Shown here: positions 11,801 to 22,567 of the stretch, piece after piece
Layout of the letters: each line of letters opens with the position of its first letter
How positions within the stretch are numbered: position 1 is the stretch's first letter
From: Ephydatia muelleri
Taxonomy: Eukaryota > Porifera > Demospongiae > Spongillida > Spongillidae
Assembly: GCA_013339895.1 (NCBI GenBank)
Contig: JABACO010000017.1
Location: 2,938,601-3,002,600, forward strand
Length of the DNA stretch: 64,000 bases
Reading direction: 5' to 3'
The notes under the pieces: model-generated
Seen by the model: the letters and a program-made list of their open reading frames with translations, nothing else
Told to the model about the DNA's origin: nothing
The model's database searches: none
Program-made: the position numbers and the translations under genes

Positions 11801-12360
11801 ATCAAGAAATGGATTTAGACACGCCCAATGTGATCCTTTGCCATGGAACATGCCAGATCGTATCCCCCCAAAATAATCCTTATTAAGCGAAGTAATCTGC
11901 TCCCCTGAATACACATTATGTTAGTTATGTATTGCACGTATTTTACTAATATGTAATATGGTTTAGTAGAGTGTAGATTGAAGATAAGATGAGAAACATT
12001 GCTGGATGGTCATGGCGAAGAATTGAGATCGATATATTGGTTCTCGTGCTGGTATCCGCATTATAGCGTCTACTAAAAAGAGCATAACAGAAATAGTCGA
12101 GCGTGCCTTGTGCTCGTGTATGACAGCTGCCACACCCAAAATTGTGTCGAGTCAATGCTTGAGGGATTCATCACTGATATTGGGCACAAGGTATGTAAGT
12201 TACAAAATAATCAAGCATTGATTTGACCTTTTTTTTGTAATGTTTTGTTGTTGTAGTTGATTTGGAAAGCTACCATGCACTGCACAAATGTAGTTACGTA
12301 TACGTAATCTACATTCAACGTATACAATGACGAAACATCTGTTACTTCAATGTCAAGACA
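8900..12360 (+). repeat. Segmental duplication unit, copy 2 (direct, truncated on the right)
   Basis: Repeats 1-1,987 and 6,564-8,000 in the same order without the gypsy element. At 10,901-10,925 it shows the uninterrupted target GATAATGCTATCAAAAAAGG. Similarity to copy 1 stops near 12,355, before the position where the secreted-protein gene would lie, so this unit lost its gene. No confident gene remains. The ORF at 11,946-12,155 is part of the exon-like frame described for 7,572-7,845. Confidence 0.85.
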
Positions 12361-12399
12361 TGATTAATAGCCCTGCCTCATCATAACTGGTACAAATAC

Positions 12400-12870
12400 A
12401 ATTCCATACCATACCCCATCTTACACCATTGAATGCGTGGATGGATATATGGTTAGATATGTTTCTCAGAAGTAGTTGACGACTCATTCCTGGTTTGATA
12501 TCTAGCTTGAATAACACTGCAATAACAACATCAAAATATATTTTCTCCCTTTTGTATCATATTGCAAAGACTATAGTACAAGAAGTCGATGACACATCAG
12601 TATCAGTGCTTGCAATATTCACGCGAGACATTCTGTAAAAATATTATTTGAGAAGGGCTTCGTTCACTTCCATGCACAAACAGAAGTGAATCATGTATTG
12701 CTGCACACCTGGCTACGTCATTCAAGCACACTGAACATGTACACATAAATGATATAGACTATTCTGAATGAGACCAGGATGAGGCAATTTGTTTGATCTT
12801 CCCGCTTAGGTGATTTGGATCGTACTTGAATTACTAAAACAATAATGTTTACCTATTAACCGGACGTGAA
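12400..12870 (-). repeat. Partial inverted unit at the array's inversion junction
   Basis: Inverted, diverged copy of the first few hundred bases of the unit (compare about 18,660-19,165 and, reversed, 1-300). The change from direct to inverted orientation occurs at about 12,360-12,400. No gene seen. Confidence 0.75.
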
Positions 12871-12942
12871 ACCCACCCAGTACATGTAACTTATTTCTAT
12901 CATCAATTGTATAAACAATTACGACAGTTGTGCCTTCACTAG

Positions 12943-12950
12943 TATAAATA
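12943..12950 (+). promoter_or_regulatory. TATA box of secreted-protein gene, copy 2
   Basis: TATAAATA 36 bases before the ATG at 12,987, as in copies 1 and 3. Confidence 0.55.
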
Positions 12951-12986
12951 TCATCCTCGTGGTGTCACAATTACAATCAAAGAACA

Positions 12987-13597
12987 ATGTGGTCGCATCC
13001 AAGTGGCAACAGCGTGTTTCATTTTCATCCTTACCAACAAATACACTGAAGGAAATACCACTGATCCAGTGGCTTCGCCTCTTTTAACTGACTTAAACCT
13101 TTTAGATCAATTGTATAAAAGGATGAGGGTAAGTTACCAATAGTGCAGCTAACGGCATGTACATGTGTGCTGTACATGACGCGCGGAGTACACAAAATGT
13201 TCATCAATCACTTATCTTTTTATAGATCAAAGATACATCTTTATTCAAAGCACATTGTGCTCTATTACGGGAAACACGGCGCAACGATTGTGGAGAAATG
13301 AACGGCACCCTTGAAAATATTAGGAACGTCACGTGTAAATTCTCGCAACCAATTCAGGTACGTGACTGTGAAATATACAATAATTGGTAAAGAATTCTTG
13401 TTTATCATTAGAACGTCCAAGAGCCTTATGCGGATTCCTGTAACAAATTGGTTGACGTACTATGCGTACTTGCAGATATCAATGCAGCAATCAAGTCAGC
13501 AAAACAAAGCATACTGGATACGAATTACGGAAGAGACGCGCATTACCTTAGTGAAACTAAAAACTGGTTTAGTAGTATGTTTGTTACAATATCATAA
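12987..13597 (+). pseudogene. Secreted-protein gene, copy 2, disrupted by an 11-bp deletion
   Basis: Exons correspond to 12,987-13,128, 13,226-13,357 and 13,412-13,597. Splice sites match the other copies. In exon 1, after ATGTGGTCGC, 11 bases present in copies 1 and 3 are missing. This shifts the frame inside the signal peptide. Exons 2 and 3 remain open and encode the family sequence with substitutions (for example NDCGEM, KLVDVLCVLADINAAIKSA), ending at the same TAA. A downstream start would give no signal peptide. It is probably a recent pseudogene, unless the deletion is an assembly error. Confidence 0.8.
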
Positions 13598-13968
13598 TAC
13601 AATACCGCATTACAAGCGCAACATTGTTTGCGTTTGAATTTATGTTTGTTTCAATATCTGATTTATTTTACTGTGTGCAATCATTAGTGGCCCATATATG
13701 ACTTAACAATAACAGAGGTTGGTATGACCAGCATGCAATTGATACATGCAACATTATTGAATATGCATGATTACAATATACATGGGACAGTAAAGTAACG
13801 CCATTGTATACTGCAAGATGGCTCGTTGAATGCATATTACGTATACTTAACTAAATTTGTGAAGTGCATTTTAGCTTACGAAATTAACCAACAACACAAA
13901 AAAACACAAAATAAAACCCCCGTCGAATCAATGCTTGATTCTCAATTATTTTGTAACTTACATACCTA

Positions 13969-14226
13969 GTGCCCAATATCAGTGATGAATCCCTCAAGCA
14001 TTTACACGACGCAATTTTGGGTGTATCCGCTGTCATACACGAGAACAAGGCACGCTCAACCATTTCTGTTATGCTCTTCCTAGTAGATGCTATAATGCGG
14101 ATACCAGCACGAGAACAAATGTATCGATCTCAATTCTTCGCCATGACCAGGCAGCAATGTTTCTCATATTATCTGCAATCTACACTCTACTACACCATAT
14201 TACATATTAGTGCAATACATAACTGA
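13969..14226 (+). other. Exon-like ORF downstream of gene copy 2
   Basis: Best-preserved copy of the frame also found at 7,572-7,845 and 11,946-12,180 on the minus strand. It is preceded by CATACCTAG and reads NISDESLKHLHDAILGVSA and then IHENKARSTISVMLFLVDAI, to a TGA at 14,226. It is helical in character and loosely resembles exon 3 of the secreted family (S..K..D.L.V.A.I), which might reflect an old exon duplication. Whether it is ever spliced is unknown. Confidence 0.35.
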
Positions 14227-14431
14227 CATAATGTGTATTCAGGGGAGCAGATTACGTCACTTAATAAAGACTATTTATTGGGGGATACAATCTGGCATGT
14301 TCCACGGCAAAAGTACACATTGTGCGTGTCTAATTCCATTCCTTGTTTTTGGATTCTTATCCTTACTTATTGTACGTTTACCTTTTTAAATATAATAATG
14401 ACAATACGAAAACACCACTAACTTCAGGCGA

Positions 14432-15154
14432 GGTGACCCATTAGCAATGGCAATGTATGGAATTGGCATTTTGCCACTCATTAAGAAGTTACAAACTTGC
14501 GATGTCACCCAAACTTGGTATGCAGATGATGCAGCAGCTGCTGGGTCAACAGCTAACATTCGATGCTGGTGGGACATGATAACCAAAGCTGGACCAATGT
14601 TTGGATCCTACCCTAATGCCTCGAAGACGCACCTCATTGTAAAACAAGAGTATGTGCAACCAGCGAAAGGTCTGTTTGATGGTTCTGGAATCACAGTAAT
14701 TGCTGATGGTGATAGATACCTTGGTGCTGGCATAGGGACGAGAACCTACATTGAACAGTATGTCAAAAACAAAATCTCTGAATTTATTGGTGAGGTAAAA
14801 ATTCTATCAGCATTTGCACTTACCCAACCTCATGCAGCATACTCTGCATTCTGTCATGGTCTCATTGGGAAATGGACTTACCTTGCTCGAACTATACCTC
14901 ACAGTAGTGAATTCTTCATACCTCTTGAGAATGCCATAAGAACAATTTTTCTACCTTCCCTCACTGGTCAAAGCCCATTCAATGACACTGATCGAAACAT
15001 GCTGGCACTTCCAACTCGGCTGGGGGGCCTTGGTATAATTAATCCATCCTTAATGTCTTTGTATCATTATACAACTTCTGTAAATGTGACTTCTGCTCTG
15101 GCTAACCTTGTCATCACACGTGCAACTTTGATGCCTTGGGATCCAACAACTTGA
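14432..15154 (+). pseudogene. LINE reverse transcriptase, C-terminal part
   Basis: Open frame starting directly at the 5' truncation point (GDPLAMAMYGIGILPLIKK). It contains the catalytic box WYADDAAAAGS and then the thumb-like region (GLGIINPSLMSLYHYTTS). It ends at PWDPTT-stop, where a frameshift moves the element into the next frame. The YADD form is that of non-LTR elements rather than gypsy. Confidence 0.85.
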
Positions 15155-16033
15155 GGAAAAGAACCTGGCACGTAACCAACGTAAAGTAATGGAAACAGCA
15201 TCTGTCACCGAGTTACTGGCTATACTCCCAGCCAAACAGAAACAATCTGTAGAGATTGCAAGTGAGAAAGGAGCATCCAGCTGGCTGAATGCACTCCCTA
15301 TTGCAAGGCATGGTTTTGCTCTACACAAGAGTGCTTTTAGAGATGCTATATGTTTACGCTATGGCTGGCAACCTCCTTTATTACCATCACATTGCATATG
15401 TGGCTCCATCTATACTGTGGAGCATGCCATGAATTGCCCATCAGGAGGCTTTCCTTCAATTCGACACAATGAGGTGCGAGACTTGACCTCTGCATTCCTC
15501 AGTGAAGTATGTCATAATGTACATACAGAACCTACGTTACAGCCATTACAGGGTGAGCACCTTAAGTATAAGTCTGCCAATGGAGAGGTGGAAGCTCGAC
15601 TTGATGTTGCTGCACATAATTTCTGGGGAAAGACCACCAAACTGCCTACTTTGATGTCAGAATATTCAACCCATTTGCTCAATCCTATGCCAATTCCTCC
15701 ATGTCAAAATGCAATACAAAACATGAATTGGATAAGAAGAGGGAATATGAAGAAAGAGTAAGAGAGATTGAGCATGGATCTTTTTCACCCTTGGTATTCT
15801 CTACAGCTGGAGGTATGGGTCCCATAGCAACCACAGTGTACAAGAGAATAGCATCATTAATTGCTGACAAGAGACAAGAACCGTATTCTACCACTCTGTT
15901 TTGGTTGCAATGCAAACTGAGTTTTTCCTTACTTCGCTCAGCAATCATGTGCCTTCGAGGAACCAGGTCATTTCATTCCCACTCACAACACCATTCTATA
16001 GCTTTGGCCTGTGCAGAGGCAAAGGTCCACTGA
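15155..16033 (+). pseudogene. LINE C-terminal zinc-finger and nuclease-like region
   Basis: Continuation in two further frames. The first (15,189 to about 15,636) has a C-X-C-X7-H-X3-C motif (CICGSIYTVEHAMNC) and GEVEARLDVAAHNFW. A second frameshift near 15,636 leads to FDVRIFNPFAQSYANSS, then NTKHELDKKREYEERV and FSTAGGMGPIATTVYKRIAS, ending at 16,033. A CCHC-like finger followed by Asp-bearing D...FDVR blocks recalls the restriction-like endonuclease of R2/CRE-type LINEs. That assignment is inference. Confidence 0.7.
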
Positions 16034-19000
16034 ACAATTTTTCATTTGGCCTCGTCTTTATTATTTAATTAATTAATTAAATTTTTATTTTGTATCCTTT
16101 GTGTATTATTATTAGCAATAATTATAGCTTTATTCTAATTCATTGTAATTTTTTTAGTACACGATAGTAAACACAAAAAAAAAAACAAAAAAAAAACAAA
16201 CGAACAAAAATAAAAAAACTAACTTCAGGCGACGCTGGACCCAGGCAGAGATGGAAAGGCACTCAACATTTCCATTCAGTCGTGTGTAATCTTAAATCCA
16301 CAATGCTTTTTTTTTTGTACTGACTTATTCCCGTCCCGTTTGATGTTTTTTGGTTACTAAACATGACATTCATCCTGATTACATCATGGTTTAATGCGGT
16401 CCTTAATGACAGGTGATTTCCATCGTCGTACATTCTCAATTTCCATTAGAATTGCATCCCGCAATGTGTATTCCGCGGCCGCGCTTCCGTCTGGATTCTA
16501 TCCTGGTTTAATTTTTTCTGTTTTGAGGAATGTTCCATCATCAACATTGATAAATGAGTGTCGATGTGTTTAGGTAGCTACTTAAATTCATGTAAAAGTA
16601 TTGCTGTAATGTAAACACATCGGCATGTTCTCACATTCAACCAAATAATGGTTAAGTGTGTTATTGTTACGACACTTTCAACAATCCCGGATTTCGTTAT
16701 TGTCGCATGCATGATTGAGTCTCACGTTGGGACTTACTTCGTTTGTTAACGAGGATGTCCTTGCACTTCTGTCGGAAACGACGTATCTTGAAGCCAGTGT
16801 ACACTGAATTCCTCATTGAAGAAATGTATACATTCCTATGTGGTTTCCGTTGTTGCTATGAGACGAATCGATGAGAAACTTAATTGCATAAATCCCAGGT
16901 TTCAAAGCCTATGCACTTGGTTCTTCCCTATTTTGAGGTCATTTACTTATCGGTACAGAAAAGGTTTGCCAGCCGACGGCTTTTTCTTGATAGCATTATA
17001 AGAAAGGAGTACATTATCAGCACGGTAGGAAGAAGTCCCCGAGTCCAAGCTAAGCGTGCTAAAGAGACAAAGTGGTACCATGAAGACGCCGACTCCAATC
17101 GGGCTACTATGTGACAGGAAGACTTTACTCTCCAAGCAGGCTTCAGAGCGAAAGTGGGACCGAGAATGTGTTTCTAGAACTGAAGCGATCGCTATCAATG
17201 CTGCATGGAGTCAAGAAGTAAACTTCTCAAGTGGCTATACGATCGTACCAAATTAACTGATCCAAGTTAGGCACTTCAAGATGTTTTCTAATTCATGATA
17301 CGTGTTGTACAAAGATTTTACTTTCTATGAAGTAACACAAATGCTGTACACTGATATCTTATGCATGATATTTGAATTAGTATCTCAAAAATCATTCGTT
17401 CCAAACACTTACCGTACTCATACTTATGATACACAAAATTCGTTAGCACTTTATTCATGTGTCGTGTTGCATTGATTATTGGAGCTTGATATAAAACCAG
17501 AAATGAGTCGAAAACTATGATAAACATCTAGTATAGCAGATATTATATCTATAAGATTAGGGAGGGGGAGGGGCAAAGCATTTCAGTTTCAAATTACGAT
17601 TATATTAAATATATTTGGAGGGACGGAAAGTAAAGGCAGGTAGGCAGGGGTGGAAGAAATGTGGTGCTTACTTATAGTAAAAGGACATAATTGTAATGCT
17701 TAACAAACTAAGCATAAACTCTATCAAAATTAATTAGTTTTGCAAAACTTGAACCTATTGAGGTAAATGGGCATGCACTTATGCCGTATACTTCACGATA
17801 AGCCATTGTATGTTGTTCTTCCTCTACAAAGAAATACATTCATAGATGGTTTCGTTGTTACTATGAGGTGATCGATGAGAAACTTAATCACATCTATATC
17901 TTCAGTTCCAAAGCGTGTAAAATTGGGTCTTGAAGCAATAAGAACTACACGTAATACAAGTGAAGGTTCATGATAACACAGATTTGGAAATTAAAACGTC
18001 TCTAACACCTTACGCGTGTAAGGGTCTCCCGCGCCTCTCCACATAGCCTCCGGGAGATCCATTGCCTTATGATGCCACTGCAAAGTCCGCTTCTGCTACA
18101 TGATTAGACCACATTGCTTCTGGAACCAATTGCACGGGGTTTGGAGTGATGTAATTAAGTTAAACACTAGCTCAGCTCATAGCAACAACGGAAACCACAG
18201 AGGAATGTATACCGGCATTTCTTCGAAGAGGGATACAGTGGCATTAAACATACGTTTATGAAAGAAGTACAAGATCATTCCCGTTATCAAAACTAGTCAG
18301 CCAGAACGTAGGGCTCTACTACGCGACATTAAATTTATTTGGTCAAATGTGAGTGCCACAATGTATTTACGTTACATGCATGCAATTTTTACGCATGTTT
18401 AGCTACACTATGGTTTCTTAGAAATGAGACTATAAAGGTCACGTGTGTTGACTGATTCATTTACATGTACAGGTCCGTAGCTCAGTAGCTGCCAAAAAGG
18501 GTTTGGCAGCGGATGGGACCCTTTCAGTCAATAGAATATTGCATCATTTACGTTCTGACTAACTTGTTTTGATAACGGGAATGTGCTTGCACATCTGTCG
18601 TATCATTACTTTAATGCCATTGTACTCCCTCTTCGAAGAAAGTATACATGTGCACAGACCACGAGACATGAATAATTGCCCTGCCGCATCATAACTAGGT
18701 ACAAATACCATTTCATACCATACCCCATCTTACACCATTGAATGCGTGGATGGATATATGGTCAGCAATGCCAGATATTTATCCCAGAAGTAACCATTCC
18801 TGGTTTGGCATGTAAGTTGAATAAACACTGCATGAAAGTATATTTTCTTCCTTTTGTATCATATTGCTAAGAGTATAGTATAAGAAGTTGATGACACATT
18901 AGCATCAGTGCTTGCAAAATTCACACGAGACGTTCTGTAAAAATAATTTTGAAAACGGCTTCGTTCTTCTTCACGCACAAACAGAAGTGAATCATGTTGT

Positions 19001-19254
19001 GCATGTATTGCTGCAGACCTGGCTACGTCATTCAAACATTCTGAACACGCGCACACAAAAAATATATAGGCTATTCCGAATGAGACTATGATAGGGCAAT
19101 TGGTTTGATCTTCCCGTTTAGGTGATTTGGATCATATTTTAATTACCATGAAGTTTACCTATTAACCGGACGTGAAACCCACCTAGTAACGTATTACCCT
19201 CATGCATACTAGTACGATTGTAAAAGCAATTACGTAAGTTGTGCCTTCAAATAG

Positions 19255-19262
19255 TATAAATA
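19255..19262 (+). promoter_or_regulatory. TATA box of secreted-protein gene, copy 3
   Basis: TATAAATA 36 bases before the ATG at 19,299, within a 5' flank nearly identical to the other copies. Confidence 0.6.
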
Positions 19263-19298
19263 TCATCCTCGGGGTGTCACGATTACAATCAAAGAACA

Positions 19299-19919
19299 AT
19301 GTGGTCGCTTTCTTCGAGAATCCAAGTGGCAACAGCGTGTTTCATTTTCATTCTTACCAACAAATACACTGAAGGAAGTACCACTGATCCAGTGGCTTCG
19401 CCTCTTTTAACGGACTTAAACCTTTTAGCTGAATTGTATCAAAGGATGTGGGTAAGTTACCAATAGTGCAGCTAACGGCATGTACATGTGTGTTGTACAT
19501 GACGCGCGTGAGTACGCAAAATGTTAATCAATCACTTATCCTTTTTTAGATCAAAAATACAACTTTATTCAAAGCACATTGTGCTCTATTACGGGAAACA
19601 CGGCGCAACGGTTGTGGAGAATTGAACGGCACCCTTGAAAATATTAGGAACGTCACGTGTAAATTCTCGCAACCAATTCAGGTACGTGACTGTGGATAAT
19701 AATGATTGGTAACTTATTCATTCTTTTCCTTAGAACGTCCAAGAGCCTTATGCGGATTCCTGTAACAAAGTGATTGACGTACTATGTGTACTTGCAGATA
19801 TCAATGCAGCAATCATATCAGCAAAACAAAGTATACTGGATACGAATTACGGAAGAGACGCGCATTATCTCAGTGAAACTAAAAACTGGCTTAGTAGTAT
19901 GTTTGTTACAATTTCATAA
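19299..19919 (+). CDS. Predicted secreted 156-aa protein, copy 3 (three exons)
   Basis: Exons 19,299-19,451, 19,550-19,681 and 19,734-19,919, with phase-0 GT-AG introns. The frame is intact and encodes 156 residues. The signal peptide is identical to copy 1 (MWSLSSRIQVATACFIFIL). Mature differences include DVLYKRMK to AELYQRMW, IKDEAFF to IKNTTLF and KES to KQS. All five mature Cys and the NVT sequon are kept, and NTT and NGT add two potential glycosylation sites. Many differences from copy 1 change amino acids while Cys and frame are preserved, as in a diversifying secreted family. The family is not recognised. Confidence 0.8.
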
Positions 19920-19989
19920 TACAATACCCCATTACAAGTCATAGGAACATTGTGTTTGAATTTATGTTCGTTTTCAATTTCTGATTTGT

Positions 19990-20580
19990 GGTAACTCGAA
20001 TACTCAAAGAATCATCCCGATTCCCAATCAGCGTACACTTAAATAATATGCATGCGCATGCGCATTGCATTGTAGCATAGTTTATCAGTTATCACACTTC
20101 TTCCTCCTTAAGAAAACCCGGCTTTGTAGCGCTCGGTCTGCCGTCTGTCCATGCTGGGATATCGTCTTTGATTTTCTTGATCTATTTCTTCCTCGATCTC
20201 GAGCCTGTCACCCACCCCTGGATTCACGGCGCGACAGTATACCGTATGCAGCCTTGTATATTGCACCTATACTAATTGATACTCGTCTGCACTCGACACG
20301 TGGGCAGTTTTTCATACGACTCGAATGCGGCGCCTGTATACGTCTCAGAACGAACACTTTGCTTCTACGTATGATATCGCGGTCAGCATATGGATTCGGT
20401 ATATTCGTCATCACCTGTCTGCATACTCCCAGATGAACGCGTGCAGACTCTGTACACGTCATGTATTCGAATCGTTTCAAATCCATTTTCTGTTCTGTAT
20501 ACTTGAAGGCTAGTGCTCCAAACCCTGAACCACGCCAGCAATAATTCGGCAAACTTTAATCAAATTACAGCCAATACAAC
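19990..20580. other. Non-repeat stretch without convincing gene
   Basis: Overlapping open frames of about 120 codons occur on both strands (20,065-20,436 + and 20,208-20,552 -). Neither shows a recognisable motif and both may be chance. Confidence 0.4.
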
Positions 20581-20584
20581 TTGG

Positions 20585-20905
20585 TCAAAAAATAATATCT
20601 AGTTCCAAGCTGGCGATCAAAGTCTCTATCACATCCTGGATTTTCCTGATGTAGTTAGAGGGGCACTCTCCGCCTAGCAGAGGCCTCTTGGAGAGCGAGC
20701 ACGAGCCTCTACTACTCTCGCGGCGCTTGTCGAAGTTTCCTTACAAGCACACGCTAAAATATCACAAAGGTTAAGCCCAAAGAACTCAGCATTTACTTAC
20801 TCTCTGACCGCCATGGTAGCTAGCTTGTGCTTTATAATGCTATCGTCGTCATCCCAGCGAAGCTTTTTCACTTGGCCGTAGCACACCCTGGCGTCGGCTA
20901 AAGAG
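20585..20905 (-). CDS. Possible exons of an unrecognised gene
   Basis: On the minus strand, 20,905-20,801 looks like an internal exon: a pyrimidine-rich acceptor ending GACCGCAG, then SLADARVCYGQVKKLRW and DDDDSIIKHKLATMAVRE, then a GTAAGT donor. Downstream, 20,740-20,585 is open with a stop (NFDKRRESSRGSCSLSKRP and YIRKIQDVIETLIASLEL). The simplest splice between them is out of phase, so they may not be adjacent exons. A further ORF at 20,952-21,314 (-) may belong to the same gene and also contains donor-like GTAAGA sites. No family recognised. Confidence 0.3.
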
Positions 20906-21506
20906 CTGCGGTCAGAAAGGAAAATTATAGCATGCGTTAACTCCATCGGGCCTACTCTGTGCCAGCGTTTCTTCTTTTGCCGGGGTGGGTCACCTTTGCC
21001 ATTTCAGTCCACTTGTCCTGGTTTGGTAAGAGAGGGCCAGTTACTGGTAAGCAACACCGTATGGTGTACACTGTAAACTCACACAACTTACCAGGCCTAG
21101 ACTGCTTAAGTTCGTTCGGTATGCCTTTATAACCTGACAATCGTTGTCCGAAACTCTTGGAACTCTTTATCTTGCACATTTGCACGTGACTGATTCGTGT
21201 TATTTCAGCTAACAATCCGATTTCTCTTACGTTGGGAACGGCTCCATTATTACTGTCTCCACAGATAGCCCAGTAGTCCAGCATTCCTTTCCTTCTATTT
21301 CGTTGGGAACTCAACCAAGTTGCCTATACTTTTGTTTCCTTTGCTCGATAGTGCGTCCTCACCTCCATTATAATGACCAACACGTGCCAAACTTCAAACC
21401 GAGCATGCGCAGATTATGATATCCATGGTTACACTTTCTGCAATTGAAAATTGTTTTAACTGCGCACAAAATAAGTGTCTTCCAATACCTAGACCGTGCG
21501 GTAACG

Positions 21507-21702
21507 TAGAAACATAGGAGCAACAGTTCTGAATGACTTTCTACTTGGGTCATGACTATCACAGCTCTCTCAGAAGCAAAGATGGTTCTGGTGCCCAGGA
21601 AGATGACCTGATTGTCTGCTTAGCATCCCAACCAAACATGTTCCCAAGTCTGGTACGTGAGTAGAAACATAGGGGCAACAGTTCTGAATGACTTTCTACT
21701 GA
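21507..21702 (+). repeat. Short direct repeat pair
   Basis: GTAGAAACATAGGAGCAACA plus AGTTCTGAATGACTTTCTAC at about 21,507-21,546 is repeated with one change at about 21,663-21,702, some 155 bp apart. Confidence 0.7.
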
Positions 21703-22560
21703 GTTTCACAGCTGCACATGCATGGTCAGAGACTTTCAGTGCTTTCATAGATAAATGAGTGTTCCGTACATAGTTATACAGCGTCTAACTATGTGTATGA
21801 AGCACCTGGCATGGTTACATGTATGTCACATAATAATGAACTACCATCCAATTGACAATCTAGTAATCAACAAACATTGGCATACACATCAGATAATTCA
21901 CATACACTAAACACAACTATCTGTTGTTGTCGTGCATGTGTGCATTGTCGTGAAAATAATGCATGAGCAAATATAACAAAAGTCCATAATGATAACATGC
22001 AAATCTGTCAGACAGCCGTCCTTCCTTCTTGATCACTGTGATGAGGTTGAAATACACATATACATGTAAGTGGCATGATATTGTAATTACAAAGCATCCA
22101 TACCTTAATGAGAATATACAAACCATGTACAGTGTACACGTGTAGTATTGCTAAAGCCATTTCCACGTCATAATGAGAGAAGCAATAGATGCTACCTATC
22201 TTTGGCACGATAATGTTTTGCTCTTTTTGCGAATCATAATAATTCCCTTTTTCCTGTTTCGTTACATTATCCACTTAAAAAAAAAACAGTCACCGTTATA
22301 CGTCACACAGCCATGCTTCATCACCAACTGCTTCTGCTTAACGCAGCTGAACCAGAGATAGTGGCTGAACGATCGATTAATATACAAAGTTGTTTCTACT
22401 GTGTGCTCGCTGTTGTACTCAGAATATGGGAATACATACCTATACTTAGTTCATGTACGTGATCATTTGATATAGACTAGTGCCTTTTTTGTTGCTGCAT
22501 GTACTAGTATTGGAGTATGCATTACAGCTAGATTACGCACATGTATACTATCCAGCATCA
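21703..22560. other. No gene seen
   Basis: AT-rich sequence with short frames only. I see no coding, RNA or mobile-element signature. Confidence 0.5.
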
Positions 22561-22567
22561 ATTCGGC

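Larger units (their letters stand above)
14417..16232 (+). mobile_element. 5'-truncated non-LTR (LINE) retrotransposon with 15-bp target duplication
   Basis: The insertion is flanked by perfect 15-bp duplications ACTAACTTCAGGCGA at 14,417-14,431 and 16,218-16,232. The 3' end carries an A-rich tail with C and G interruptions. The body (14,432-16,217) begins inside the reverse transcriptase domain at GDPLAM, so the copy is strongly 5'-truncated, the usual outcome of target-primed reverse transcription. Direct unit copies at about 7,365 and 11,730 contain the related unoccupied site. Confidence 0.93.
12870..19165 (-). repeat. Segmental duplication unit, copy 3 (inverted, LINE-bearing)
   Basis: Full-length inverted unit between two boundary motifs (TTAACCGGACGTGAAACCCA at both ends). 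It carries the damaged gene copy 2 at its left end and a LINE at 14,417-16,232. The stretch 16,233-18,650 is the inverse of 7,320-6,564 plus 1,987-200 and contains no convincing gene. Compared with the direct copies it has many point changes and small indels. Confidence 0.85.
19165..19990 (-). repeat. Partial segmental unit, copy 4 (inverted)
   Basis: Begins at the boundary motif and matches the gene-bearing end of the unit. Similarity ends near 19,990, which is the right edge of the array. Confidence 0.8.

Noticed and set aside
18474-18545. GTCCGTAGCTCAGTAGCTGCC looks like the start of a tRNA
   Set aside because: No anticodon stem, T-loop or matching acceptor stem follows, and the homologous sites in the other duplication units lack the A-box resemblance.
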